Source: Verrucosispora sp. NA02020 (GTDB taxonomy: Bacteria > Actinomycetota > Actinomycetes > Mycobacteriales > Micromonosporaceae). From it: a stretch of 64,000 nt of DNA. The stretch is taken from positions 124,001 through 188,000 of the forward strand of contig NZ_CP054923.1 of NCBI RefSeq assembly GCF_013364215.1, read 5' to 3'. The notes under the pieces were generated by a model, which searched no databases, had not been told where the DNA came from, and was given only the letters and a program-made list of their open reading frames with translations. The translations under genes and the position numbers were made by a program. This document shows positions 45,422-55,300 of this stretch, in pieces (position 1 is the first letter of the stretch; every line of letters starts with the position of its first letter).

Positions 45422-46330
45422 ATGGGGGAGACGGGACTCGGGGCGCGAAGCGGTGTGGTGACGGTGGAACAGGCGCTGTCGGCGGGGTTCACTCGGGGGC
45501 AGATCCGCCACCTGGTCCGGTCGGGGCGTTGGGTCAGGCTGGCCCGGGGGCGCTTCACGCCGTCCACCGAACCTGACCCGTTGGCGCTACGACGGGCCCG
45601 GATCCGGGCGGCGGTGGACAGTCTGGGGCCGGAGGCGGTGGCCGTGCTGGGGACCGCCGCCGAGATGCACGGGATCGCCGGGCTGCGTGCCGCGTCCGAG
45701 ATCCACGTCTCGGTGCCGGTGCAGTGCCCGCGCCCGCAGCGGCGTACGGATCCGGAAATCGTCGTACACCAGTTGACCCTGGGTTCAGAGGATGTCGAGG
45801 TGCTGGCCGGTGTGCCGGTCACCACGGCTGTGCGTACCGTCGCCGACGTCATCCTGCGCGCAGACCGGTACCCGGCGGTCTGCGTCCTGGACTCGGCCCT
45901 CAACAAGCGGCTGCTCACCGAGGCGGACCTGGCGTCGATCCCCGCTCTGATCGCCGGACGGCGCGGTGCGGTCGCCGCCCGGCGGCACCTCACCGAGACG
46001 GACGGCCGGGCCCAGTCACCGTTGGAGACGCGTGCCCGGCTGCGGTGCGTCGACGGCGGTGTCCCGCCGGACGTGCTCCAGGTCGAGGTTCGAGACGAGG
46101 ACGGCTGGCTCCTGGGCGTCGGTGACCTGGGCTGGCGCCGGGCCCGCCTGATCGCCGAGGCGGACGGCAGAGGGCCGCACGACGGACCGCAGGCGATCTA
46201 CGCGGACCGGATGCGACAGAACCGTCTGGTCAACGCCGGCTGGCGCATCCTCCGTTTCACCTGGTCCGACACCCTCCACCCCGACTACATCCCGCAAACC
46301 GTCAAACAAGCCCTCCGCACCCCCCACTAA
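45422..46330 (+). CDS. AbiEi-type antitoxin-domain protein with DUF559/Vsr-like C-terminus
   Basis: 302 residues from ATG 45422. The N-terminal ~50 residues (VVTVEQALSAGFTRGQIRHLVRSGRWVRLARGRF) are the winged-helix domain found in AbiEi antitoxins. The C-terminal ~100 residues look like a DUF559/Vsr-type nuclease fold: QSPLETRARLRC, GVGDLGWRRARLIAEADG, RQNRLVNAGWRILRFTWSD. Such fusions are numerous in actinomycetes and have no proven function; no AbiEii toxin gene is adjacent. The gene is bracketed by two related palindromes and lies next to the IS, between purA and purD. Confidence 0.8.
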   Translation: MGETGLGARSGVVTVEQALSAGFTRGQIRHLVRSGRWVRLARGRFTPSTEPDPLALRRARIRAAVDSLGPEAVAVLGTAAEMHGIAGLRAASEIHVSVPVQCPRPQRRTDPEIVVHQLTLGSEDVEVLAGVPVTTAVRTVADVILRADRYPAVCVLDSALNKRLLTEADLASIPALIAGRRGAVAARRHLTETDGRAQSPLETRARLRCVDGGVPPDVLQVEVRDEDGWLLGVGDLGWRRARLIAEADGRGPHDGPQAIYADRMRQNRLVNAGWRILRFTWSDTLHPDYIPQTVKQALRTPH

Positions 46331-46394
46331 CCCCGCCGCCCCAGCCTCACGCGGCCCGCCCTGCCCCGCCCGCACTGCCCGGCCCGCCTACCTC

Positions 46395-46454
46395 GTTGAT
46401 CAAGAAGTTTGGGCGTCTACACGCCGGAATTGAGACGCGAACTTCTTGATCAAC
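46395..46454. repeat. GTTGATCAAG palindrome, right of AbiEi-like gene
   Basis: 60-bp palindrome with perfect 15-bp ends GTTGATCAAGAAGTT (46395-46409) and 46440-46454; the next bases GGGCGTCT and AGACGCG extend the stem with gaps. It lies 65 bases after the AbiEi-like gene and just before the purD ribosome site. Confidence 0.85.
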
Positions 46455-46479
46455 AGGGTCGAGGAGGGTGGTGGGTAGG

Positions 46480-47739
46480 ATGCCGGCTGTGCGTGTTCTG
46501 TTGCTGGGTAGTGGTGGACGGGAGCACGCGCTTGCGCTGCGGCTCGCCGAGGATCCGACCGTTGAGCAGGTGATCGCGGCACCGGGCAATCCCGGCATCG
46601 CGGGCGTTGCCGAGCTGCGGGAGGTCGTGGCGACCGATCCCGAAGCCGTGGCGGCACTCGCGGTCGAGGTGGCCGCCGACCTGGTCGTGATCGGGCCGGA
46701 GGCGCCGCTGGTCGCCGGAGTCGCCGACGCGCTGCGGGCCAAGGGCATCGCGGTGTTCGGCCCGTCGGCCGAGGCGGCGCAGCTGGAAGGCTCCAAGACG
46801 TTCGCCAAGGACGTGATGACGGCCGCCGGTGTGCCCACGGCCCGCGCCCACACCTGCACCGACGAGGCGGGTACGGCCGCTGCCCTGGACGAGTTCGGGC
46901 CGCCGTACGTGGTGAAGAACGACGGGCTCGCCGCCGGCAAGGGCGTGGTGGTGACCGAGGACCGCGACGCCGCGCTGCGGCACGCCGCCGAGTGCGGTCG
47001 GGTGGTCGTCGAGGAGTACCTGGCCGGCCCGGAGGTCTCGCTGTTCGTGGTGACCGACGGCGAGGCCGCCGTGCCGCTGCTGCCGGCGCAGGACTTCAAG
47101 CGGGTCGGTGACGGTGACAGCGGCCCGAACACCGGCGGCATGGGTGCGTACGCGCCGCTGCCCTGGGCGCCGTCCGACCTGGTCGATGACGTGATGCGGG
47201 ACGTCGTGCACCCCACGCTGGTCGAGATGCGTCGTCGGGGCACGCCCTTCGCCGGCCTGCTCTACGTCGGGCTGGCGATCACCGCCGACGGTCCCCGGGT
47301 GATCGAGTTCAACGCCCGCTTCGGCGACCCGGAGACCCAGGTGGTGCTCGCCCTGCTGGAGACGCCGCTGGCCGGTCTGCTGCACGCCGCCGCCACCGGC
47401 ACGCTGGCCGAGCACCCGCCGCTGCGCTGGCACGACGGCGCGGCGGTGACCGTGGTGGTCGCCGCCGAGGGCTATCCGGCCCCGCCGCGTACCGGTGACG
47501 TGATCACCGGCGCGGACCGCCCGGGCGTCATCCACGCCGGCACCGCCCGCCGGGCCGCCGACGGTGCCCTGCTCTCCGCCGGCGGCCGGGTCCTCTGCGG
47601 TACGGCCACCGGCCCCGACCTGGCCGCCGCGCGCGACGCCGCCTACGAACTGGTACGCGGCATCACGCTGGCCGGGTCGCACCACCGTGGCGACATCGCT
47701 TCGTCCGCGATCGACGGCAGGATCACGCTCCCCGCCTGA
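46480..47739 (+). CDS. purD: Phosphoribosylamine-glycine ligase
   Basis: 419 residues from ATG 46480 ([19 protein letters not shown]); GAGGAGG lies 12 bases ahead, and GTG 46489 is an alternative. ATP-grasp enzyme with [30 protein letters not shown] and [15 protein letters not shown]. It forms glycinamide ribonucleotide in purine synthesis. Only the IS and AbiEi-like gene separate it from purA. Confidence 0.98.
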   Translation: MPAVRVLLLGSGGREHALALRLAEDPTVEQVIAAPGNPGIAGVAELREVVATDPEAVAALAVEVAADLVVIGPEAPLVAGVADALRAKGIAVFGPSAEAAQLEGSKTFAKDVMTAAGVPTARAHTCTDEAGTAAALDEFGPPYVVKNDGLAAGKGVVVTEDRDAALRHAAECGRVVVEEYLAGPEVSLFVVTDGEAAVPLLPAQDFKRVGDGDSGPNTGGMGAYAPLPWAPSDLVDDVMRDVVHPTLVEMRRRGTPFAGLLYVGLAITADGPRVIEFNARFGDPETQVVLALLETPLAGLLHAAATGTLAEHPPLRWHDGAAVTVVVAAEGYPAPPRTGDVITGADRPGVIHAGTARRAADGALLSAGGRVLCGTATGPDLAAARDAAYELVRGITLAGSHHRGDIASSAIDGRITLPA

Positions 47740-48109
47740 GCCCTCCGAAGCGGCCCCGGCCAGTCCGGCGGCCTGTCCCTGCCCCGGCGACGTCACCCAA
47801 TCCGGTGTCGCCTGCGCCCTGACGGTGTCGCCCAGTCCGATGGCTCGCCCGACCCTGGCGGTGTCGACCGGCCCGGTGTCGACCGGCGGGTCGGCTGTCC
47901 GGCTGCCCTGATGGTGCTGATCCGGTTCGGCCGGCGAGCCGCCGCGCCGGACGTCGCTGACCGAACGGTCGGCGGTTGTGGTCGACGGGCCGCAACGCAA
48001 TCACCTCCCCGCAGCGTATTAGTGGCTAGCGCGGTGTCCAGGAACGTTGGCGGTGTCGCGGCGCGGCCCGGTGAACGTTTCTGGACACCGCACTAGGGAG
48101 GGAGGCGGG
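47740..48109. other. Intergenic region between purD and sigma factor gene
   Basis: 370 bases with no supported gene. The left part is GC-rich with scattered CGGTGTCG motifs in direct orientation (for example near 47820, 47859, 47875). The right part holds the large inverted repeat at 48026-48096 listed separately. The sigma-factor promoter should be here; no convincing hexamers were found. Confidence 0.4.
48026..48096. repeat. 71-bp inverted repeat upstream of ECF sigma gene
   Basis: Arms 48026-48048 (begins CTAGCGCGGTGTCCAGGAAC) and 48074-48096 are 23 bp with two mismatches, around a 25-base centre. It ends 14 bases before the sigma-factor ATG and abuts its GGGAGGGAGG ribosome site, so it may be an operator or a leader hairpin. 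Its dimensions (23-25-23) are close to those of the 72-bp elements, but the centre is different. Confidence 0.75.
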
Positions 48110-48733
48110 ATGGCAGCCGACGAGTTCGAGACGTTCGTCCACCGGTCCGCGCCGGTGCTGCGCCGGTACGCGCGTGCGGTCGCCGCAGACCCGGACCGGG
48201 CGGAGGATCTTCTCCAGGAGACCTACGTCCGGGTGGCCGGGGTGTGGCATCGGGTGCTCGCCGACGGCAACCCGGTCGAGTACGCGAAAGTCGAGATGAT
48301 CCGGCTGCACACCGGTCGGCTCCGGACGCTGGTCCGCCTGCTCCGGCCCACTCCGTCGGCGTCTCCGCCGGTCGCCGACGGCAGGTCCGGCCGCCAGAGC
48401 GAACCCGGCCGTGTCGCCGAGAGCGGATCCGATCGCGTGGCCGACAGTGGGCCCGATCGCGTGGCCGACAGTGGGCCCGATCGCGTGGCCGACCTCGGGT
48501 CCGAACGCGTCGAGGACGGTGGCCTGCTGCGTCGACTGCTGGCCGGGCTGCCACCCGTGCAACGGGCGGTGCTCGTCCTGGCGTACCTCGACGATCTCGA
48601 CGACGCAGCGATCGCCGAGGCTGTCGGGCGACGTCCGGCGGCCGTCCGGTCCCTGCGGCGCCGGGCGCTCGACGCGATCCGCCCGGGACTGCCGGCCGTC
48701 CGTGCCGGAGCCCTCCCGGAGGTCGTGCGATGA
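48110..48733 (+). CDS. ECF-type RNA polymerase sigma factor with expanded linker
   Basis: 207 residues from ATG 48110. Region 2 is DEFETFVHRSAPVLRRYARA then AEDLLQETYVRVAGVWHRV; region 4 is LLAGLPPVQRAVLVLAYLDDLDDAAIAEAVGRRPAAVRSLRRRALD. The linker holds a 24-bp tandem repeat (48431-48454, 48455-48478, partial 48479-48496) encoding DRVADSGP units, which lengthens it beyond the norm. Best fit is the SigE-family ECF group. Its TGA overlaps a tiny ORF, and a membrane protein likely to be the anti-sigma follows. Confidence 0.85.
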   Translation: MAADEFETFVHRSAPVLRRYARAVAADPDRAEDLLQETYVRVAGVWHRVLADGNPVEYAKVEMIRLHTGRLRTLVRLLRPTPSASPPVADGRSGRQSEPGRVAESGSDRVADSGPDRVADSGPDRVADLGSERVEDGGLLRRLLAGLPPVQRAVLVLAYLDDLDDAAIAEAVGRRPAAVRSLRRRALDAIRPGLPAVRAGALPEVVR

Positions 48734-48840
48734 CCGGCGCCGTTCCCCGAGGCCGCGCGATGACCGGAGCCGTTCCCCGAGGCCGGAGCCCATCGGGATG
48801 TGACGGCATGACCGGAGTCGATCGGGAGGTGGCGCGATGA
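48730..48840 (+). CDS. Possible 36-aa coupling ORF between sigma and anti-sigma genes
   Basis: ATG 48730 overlaps the sigma-factor TGA (ATGA), and its own TGA (48838-48840) overlaps the ATG of the next gene (ATGA). It contains a 30-bp tandem duplication (48727-48756 and 48757-48786), so the peptide begins with MTGAVPRGR twice, then a third MTG. The exact double overlap suggests that ribosomes pass from sigma factor to anti-sigma gene through this peptide. It may have no function of its own. The alternative is that the downstream gene is started independently from GGGAGG at 48824. Confidence 0.4.
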   Translation: MTGAVPRGRAMTGAVPRGRSPSGCDGMTGVDREVAR

Positions 48841-49436
48841 CCGACGTCCGGGATGCTCTTCGGGAGGTCTGGGACGGCGGGCCCGGCGGGGGTATGCCGG
48901 GTCCGGATCCGCTCCCGGCGGTGCGGGCCCGCCTGCGTCGTCGTCGCCGGGTCCAGGCCGTCGCCGTGGCGTTGGCGCTCTGCACGGTGGTCGGCCTGGG
49001 GGTCTTCACCGTGGTGACGGCCGGTCGACCGGCACCAGCGTCGCCGGCCGCGGCGCCCGCCAGTCCCACCGTGCCCGAACTACGTGGCCTGCCGGCCTAT
49101 CTGCGGCCGGCCGACCCCGCCGAGGCGGTGCTGCGGATGGCGCGTCCGCAGGCGGTGCCGACCGGCGACCGGGTGGCGTACGAGGGGGACGGCCCGGTGA
49201 TCCGGGTGGTCGCGGTCTTCGACTTCGAGGCGGCGCTGGGGCTCCCCGGGGTATCCCGCGAGGTCACCGTGGCGACTGCGGCGCAGGTGCTGGCCACGGA
49301 CGACGTGGCGACCTCGACGGCGTACCTGTCGGCGTGGCTTCCCGACGGGCGTACCCTGTTCGTTTCCGTGACCGGGGACACGCCGCAGGTCCGTGCGGCG
49401 ACGGTGGACGCTCTCGTGACGGCCAACCTGGGCTGA
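48837..49436 (+). CDS. Single-pass membrane protein, candidate anti-sigma factor
   Basis: 199 residues. Short cytoplasmic N-terminus (~40 residues, ending RARLRRRRRVQ), one transmembrane segment (AVAVALALCTVVGLGVFTVVTAG) and an extracytoplasmic domain of ~135 residues (SREVTVATAAQVLATDDVATSTAYLSAWLPDGRTLFVSVTG). Position after an ECF sigma gene fits a membrane anti-sigma or associated sensor; no zinc anti-sigma HxxxCxxC motif is present. GGGAGGTGGCGCG precedes the ATG. Confidence 0.65.
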   Translation: MTDVRDALREVWDGGPGGGMPGPDPLPAVRARLRRRRRVQAVAVALALCTVVGLGVFTVVTAGRPAPASPAAAPASPTVPELRGLPAYLRPADPAEAVLRMARPQAVPTGDRVAYEGDGPVIRVVAVFDFEAALGLPGVSREVTVATAAQVLATDDVATSTAYLSAWLPDGRTLFVSVTGDTPQVRAATVDALVTANLG

Positions 49437-49557
49437 TCTTGGCCGGTCAGACCGGGTGGACCGGCCGATCGGCCCTGACCATGCGGTTGACATCCCGTGT
49501 CACGATCATCGTGCCGGTGGCCTGCTCGGGCCGCCGGGTGCGGGGGAGGAGGACAAG

Positions 49558-50190
49558 GTGACCGGCTTTCTCGGCACGGCACTCAGTTTCCCCACCGTGC
49601 TGTTCAGCTTCCTGCTCGTGGTCGTCGTCGGCTACTGGCTGCTGGTGCTGACCGGGGTGCTGGATCTGGGCGACGACCTGGACGTCGACGGCGGACCGGG
49701 TACGTTCCTCGCCGGTCTCGGGCTCGGCGGCGTACCCAGTGCGATCATCTTCTCCCTGCTCGTCGCGGTGGCCTGGTTCGTCAGCCTGGCCGGTACCGCG
49801 CTGCTCGACGGCATCGGGCTCGGCGCCGGCACCCGGATCGCGGTCTCGATCGGCGTGCTGCTGGCCGCCGCGTTCTGCGCGTACGCGGTGACCCGGCTGG
49901 TCGCGGTGCCGTTGGGACGCCTCTTCCCGACCGATTCGGACGCCAGCCGTAACACCTTCGTCGGCCGCCTCTGTGTGGTGCGGACCGGTACGGTCACCGC
50001 CGACTTCGGTCAGGCCGAGGTGACGGCGGCGGACGGCTCGTCGGCCGTGGTGCAGGTCCGGCAGCCGGGCGACGAGAAGATGACGGCCGGCACTTCCGCG
50101 TTGATCTACGACTACGACACCGAGGGTGAGTTCTTCTGGGTGATGCCCGCCGGGCCCACCTTCGACCCCCTGAGACATGCCCCCGAGTAA
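49558..50190 (+). CDS. YqiJ/NfeD-like membrane protein with OB fold
   Basis: 210 residues from GTG 49558 (GGAGGACAAG upstream). Three hydrophobic segments (~8-32, 55-85, 95-120) and a C-terminal OB-fold-like domain (FVGRLCVVRTGTVTADFGQAEVTAADG then GTSALIYDYD). It resembles the YqiJ (DUF1449)/NfeD group, which pairs with flotillins, and a flotillin gene follows 178 bases later. Likely a membrane partner that anchors or organises flotillin assemblies. Confidence 0.8.
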   Translation: MTGFLGTALSFPTVLFSFLLVVVVGYWLLVLTGVLDLGDDLDVDGGPGTFLAGLGLGGVPSAIIFSLLVAVAWFVSLAGTALLDGIGLGAGTRIAVSIGVLLAAAFCAYAVTRLVAVPLGRLFPTDSDASRNTFVGRLCVVRTGTVTADFGQAEVTAADGSSAVVQVRQPGDEKMTAGTSALIYDYDTEGEFFWVMPAGPTFDPLRHAPE

Positions 50191-50368
50191 TCGCCCCTGG
50201 TGAGTCCGCTTCCGCGCGGATCACCCCGACCTCGCCCGAGGCGGTCGGTGCGAACCCCCTTCGTCCGGCCCGCCCGCCACGCTGCCCCTGACGTATCCCC
50301 TCGAAAGGAGGATGCGCGGCGCCCCGCCCCGGCCCCGTCGCCGGCTGCCGCCGTCCGCGCGCCCAACC

Positions 50369-52390
50369 ATGGAAGTGATCACCACCGGAATCGGTGTACT
50401 CCTCGCCGTCGTCCTGCTCGTCGCGCTCGGCGTGGTGTTCATGGTCAGTCGGCTGTTCCGCAAGGTCGAGCAGGGCAAGGCGCTGATCATCTCCAAGATC
50501 CGGCGGGTCGACGTGACCTTCACCGGCGCGGTGGTGATGCCGGTGCTGCACAAGGCCGAGATCATGGACATCTCGGTCAAGACGATCGACATCGAACGGA
50601 CCGGCAACGAGGGTCTGATCTGCCGCGACAACATCCGGGCCGACATCCGGATCACCTTCTTCGTCCGGGTGAACAAGACGAACGAGGACGTCATCAAGGT
50701 GGCGCAGGCGATCGGCACCGCGCGGGCCAGCGACCGGGAGACGCTCCAGGAGCTGTTCAACGCGAAGTTCTCCGAGGCGCTGAAGACCGTCGGCAAGCAG
50801 CTCGACTTCGTCGACCTCTACACCAAGCGTGACGAGTTCCGCGACCAGATCATCCGGGTCATCGGCACCGACCTCAACGGCTACAGCCTGGAGGACGCGG
50901 CGATCGACTTCCTCGAGCAGACGCCGATGTCGCAGCTCGACCCGAAGAACATCCTCGACGCCCAGGGCATCCGGAAGATCACCGAGCTGACCACGCAGGA
51001 GCACGTCCGGACGAACGAGTTCCGGCGCAGCGAGGAGAAGGAGATCACCCGCCAGAACGTGGACGCCAAGGAGGCGATCCTCGAACTGGAGCGGCGGCAG
51101 GCCGACGCCGAGGCCAAGCAGCAGCGCGAGATCGAGACCGTGCGGGCCCGCGAGCAGGCCGAGACCACCCGGGTACGCGCCGAGGAGCGGCTGCGGGCCG
51201 AGACGGCGAACATCCGTACCGACGAGCAGTTGGGCGTCCAGCACGAGAACCGGGCGCGGGAGATCGCGGTCGCGGAGAAGAACCGCGAGCGGGTCATCGC
51301 CATCGAGACCGAGCGGATCGAGAAGGACCGCATGCTGGAGGTGATCGGCCGGGAGCGGGAGACCGAGCTGAGCACGATCGCCAAGGACAAGGAGGTGGAG
51401 GCCGAGAAGCGGGCCATCGCCGAGGTCGTCCGGGAGCGGATCGCGGTGGAGAAGACCGTGGCCGAGCAGGAGGAGAACATCAAGCGGCTGCGCGTGGTCG
51501 AGGAGGCCGAGCGGACCCGCCAGGCGGTGGTCATCCAGGCCGAGGCCGAGGCGCAGGAGAGCCTGGTCAAGGACATCAAGGCGGCGGAGGCCGCCGAGGC
51601 GGCGGCGAAGTACAAGGCCCGCGAGGAACTGGTGCTGGCCGAGGCCCGGCAGCAGGCCGCAGAACTGGACGCCCGGGCGAAGATCCGGCTGGCCGAGGGA
51701 GTCCAGGCCGAGACCGCAGCGGCCGGCCTGGCCGAGGTGCAGGTCAAGGAGCGCAGTGCCGAGGCCATCGAGAAGGTCGGCCGGGCCGAGGTCGCGGTGG
51801 AGCGGGAGAAGGCGCTGCTCGCCGCCGACGCGGTGCGCGAGAAGCTGAAGGGCGAGGCCGAGGGTCTCACCGAGAAGGCCGCCGCGATGGCCGCGCTGGA
51901 CGACGCGACCCGCGAGCACGAGGAGTACCGGTTGCGCCTGGAACTGGAGAAGGAGGTCCGGCTCGCCGGGCTGGACACCCAGCGGCAGGTCGCCGAGGCA
52001 CAGGCCGCCCTGGTCTCCACCGGTCTGGAGAAGGCGAACATCGACATCGTCGGTGGGGACAGTGTCTTCTTCGACCGGCTGCTCAGCTCGATCTCGTTCG
52101 GCAAGAGCGTGGACAGCTTCGTGGCCCACTCGGACGTGGCGAAGAACCTCGCCCAACCGTGGCTGGACGGCAAAGCCAGCTTCACCGACGACCTGACCCG
52201 GATGATCGGCTCGCTGAACACCGCCGACGTGCAGAACCTCACGCTGTCGGCGTTCCTGGCGCAGCAGATGCGCTCCGGCGGTGCCGACAAGGGCAAGCTC
52301 CAGGAGCTGCTGAAGGCCGCGCAGCGCCTGGGTGTGGCGGACACCCCGGTCGCCGCCCTCACCGGTTCGCGGCAGCCCGCCGGTGAGTGA
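50369..52390 (+). CDS. Flotillin (YqiK-like SPFH protein)
   Basis: 673 residues from ATG 50369 (MEVITTGIGVLL). One N-terminal transmembrane segment (~5-30), SPFH domain ~35-190 (VEQGKALIISKIRRVDVTFTG, RADIRITFFVRV), a very long Glu/Ala/Arg coiled coil (~210-560) and a C-terminal helical region. The start is ambiguous: AAAGGAGG directly abuts ATG 50312, too close for normal use, and no ribosome site precedes 50369. The ATPase gene starts within its stop. Forms oligomeric membrane microdomain scaffolds; substrate processes unknown. Confidence 0.88.
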   Translation: MEVITTGIGVLLAVVLLVALGVVFMVSRLFRKVEQGKALIISKIRRVDVTFTGAVVMPVLHKAEIMDISVKTIDIERTGNEGLICRDNIRADIRITFFVRVNKTNEDVIKVAQAIGTARASDRETLQELFNAKFSEALKTVGKQLDFVDLYTKRDEFRDQIIRVIGTDLNGYSLEDAAIDFLEQTPMSQLDPKNILDAQGIRKITELTTQEHVRTNEFRRSEEKEITRQNVDAKEAILELERRQADAEAKQQREIETVRAREQAETTRVRAEERLRAETANIRTDEQLGVQHENRAREIAVAEKNRERVIAIETERIEKDRMLEVIGRERETELSTIAKDKEVEAEKRAIAEVVRERIAVEKTVAEQEENIKRLRVVEEAERTRQAVVIQAEAEAQESLVKDIKAAEAAEAAAKYKAREELVLAEARQQAAELDARAKIRLAEGVQAETAAAGLAEVQVKERSAEAIEKVGRAEVAVEREKALLAADAVREKLKGEAEGLTEKAAAMAALDDATREHEEYRLRLELEKEVRLAGLDTQRQVAEAQAALVSTGLEKANIDIVGGDSVFFDRLLSSISFGKSVDSFVAHSDVAKNLAQPWLDGKASFTDDLTRMIGSLNTADVQNLTLSAFLAQQMRSGGADKGKLQELLKAAQRLGVADTPVAALTGSRQPAGE

Positions 52391-55300
52391 GCCGACCGCC
52401 GGTCCGGCGACCACCGGGCGTATGCCCGGTGCCGCCGGGCCGGCCCCGGCGGGCCGGTCCGGCGACGGACCCGATCCGGCCGAGGTCGTGTCGGACGGCG
52501 GTACCCGGCCCGGGCTGGACGACGGCAGCTACGAGGTGCTGCGCAAGCGCCTCGCCGGGCAGGCCGCCGAGTTGGCCCGGCGGGCCGAGTCGCTCAACGC
52601 CCGCCGGCTGGAGGTCTTCGGCAGCACCGAGCTGCGGCTGCTGAGCACCGAGCGGATCCGTACGGAGCACAACTGCGTGCCCCGGGACCTCGTCCCGGTC
52701 GGCGGGCTGATGCTGTTCGGCTACAACGTCTTCATCGGCCTGAAGCCGGAGACGACCGTCGACGACGTCTTCTCGCTGCACCGATTCACCCGCGAACAGC
52801 GCGAGGGTGAATCGGAGGAGGTCGCCTTCCGGTTCGACGAGGCCGGTCAGGACGAGTTGCCCGGCCTGCTGCGGCACCCGCAGTTCGTCCGGGACTTCAG
52901 CGAGCTGTACCGCTACTACCGGCAGGCGCGCCTGCTGCAACTGCGCCGCGTCGACGCCCGGCTGCTGGCGGTGTTCCAGACCGGGCCGCGTACCGAGGAC
53001 ATCCGGGTGCTGCGCTGGCAGGTCGGCGTGGACGGCATCCCGGAGTACCTGGACAGCCGGGGGGAGCGGGACCACGTCTTCCCGCCGAGCCACGACTTCG
53101 AGTGGATCGAGACGACCCGGCAGGACCACGTCCTCGGCCGGCACCCGCACATCGACATCGACGGCGAGGTCTTCGTCGAGACGGTGGGCGGCACGCTGAC
53201 CGTCAAGGTGGAGAACAACACCGAGGTCGGCGAGGGCATCTACAGCGAGCCGGTGGACGAGCCGTTGCAGAGCCTGGCCGACGCCGACGTGCAGTGGGCC
53301 CGGGTGGGTCCGCTGATCCTGCTGCGGATCCTGCCGTACAAGGAGACGCAGTGGCGGCACCTGGTCTTCAACACGCTCACCCGGGAGGTGGTCCGCCTCG
53401 ACGGCATCGGGGTGGCCTGCCAGCGGCTGCCCGAGGACCACGGCATCATCTTCCCGGGCGGGTACCACCTGGCGACCGGCGTCACCCGCACCTTCGACAC
53501 CGAGGTCGCCGACCTGGAGTTCGAGCGGGTGGTGCGCTCGCCGAACGGTGAGGACGTGCTCTACGTCTTCCACGCCCGGGCCGAGGGGCGCTCGCTGCTG
53601 CTGCCGTACAACGCGATCCGCAAGGAGGTGGCCGCGCCGATCCCTTGCCACGGCTTCTCCCTCTTCGACGACGGCACGCTCGTGGTGTTCCGGGCCGTCT
53701 CCGAGGAGCCGACCCGGGTCCACCCGATGCAGATCTGGCAGACGCCGTACGTCTCCGACGCGTACGCGGCGGCGCAGCCGGCCGGCACCGGTCCGCTGGA
53801 GCGGATCGGCAACGCCGACCTGGTACGCGGCATCTCGGACTGCCTCTCGGCGGCGCGGATGGTGCAGGGCAGCGCCACCGCCGGGGTGTACGAGGCGCTG
53901 ATCGCGGCCTGTGCCCGGATCACCGACCACTTCCACTGGCTCGGCGAGGACGAGCTGGGTGACCTGGCCACCCCGCTGAGCGGTCTGCGGCGTACCGCCA
54001 GCTCCGTGCTGGAGGAGCACGAGAAGGTCCGTACGCTCACCGAGCAGGCCCGCGCCGAACTGGACGAGAGCGCCGAGCAGATCGCCTCGCTGGCCCGCCG
54101 GGCCCGGGGCGAGGCGCCGCTGACCGCCGACGACTGGGTCACCCAGCTCGGTGGGTTGCGTCGGGCGCGCGGACACCTGGAGTCGTTGCGCGAACTGCGG
54201 TACGTCGACCACGACCGGATCGACGAGCTGGCCGCCCGGCTGGACGAGGAACTGTCGGTCGCCGGTCGACGCGCGGTCGAGTTCCTCCGCCGTGACGAGG
54301 CGTTCACCGGCTACCAGCAGGAGGTGGATCGACTCGCCGCGCGGGCCGCCGAGATCGGCACCGTGGCCGAGGCCGGCACCGTCCGCGACGAGCTGGCCGC
54401 CCGTACCGACGGCCTGCAGACCATCACCGACGTCGTCGGTGGGCTGGACATCGCCGACGCGACCGTACGGACCGGCATCCTGGGCCGGGTCGGTGAGGTG
54501 CTGGGCGCGGTCAACCGGGCCCGGGCAGTGCTCGACAAGCGACGCCAGGAACTGGCCGCGGTGGAGGGCCGGGCCGGTTTCGCCGCCGAGTTCGCCCTGC
54601 TCGGGCAGGCGGTGACCGGGGCGCTGGCGGCGGCGGACACCGCCGAACGCTGCGACGAGCAACTCGGCCGGCTGCTGCTGCGCGTGGAGGAGCTGGAGTC
54701 CCGGTTCGGCGAGTTCGACGACTTCCTCACCGAGCTGTCGACCCGGCGTACCGACATCTACGAGGCGTTCTCGGCGCGCAAGCAGGCCTTGCTGGACGAG
54801 CGGTCCCGGCGGGCCGACCGGCTGGTCGGGTCGGCCGAGCGGATCCTGGTCAGCGTGCAGCGGCGGGCCGGCACGCTCGGCTCACTGGACGAGATCAACA
54901 CCTACTTCGCGGCCGACCCGATGGTGGGCAAGCTCCGCTCGGTGGTGGAGGAACTGCGTACCCTCGGCGACGCGGTGCGGGCCGAGGAGTTGGACGGCCG
55001 GATCCGGGCCGCTCGCCAGGAGTCCGGTCGCGGTCTGCGCGACCGCCTCGACCTGTACGCCGACGGTGGCGAGACGATCCGGCTGGGCCGGCACCGCTTC
55101 GCGGTGAACACGCAACCGGTGGACGTGGCGGTGGTGCCGGCCGAGGGCCGCATGGTGGTGGCGGTGACCGGCACCGACTACCGCGCACCGGTGCGCGACG
55201 AGGAGTTCCAGCAGACCCGGCGGTTCTGGGACCAGCTGCTGGTCTCCGAGTCGGCGCAGGTGTACCGGGCCGAGTACCTGGCCACGGCGATCCTGGCCGC

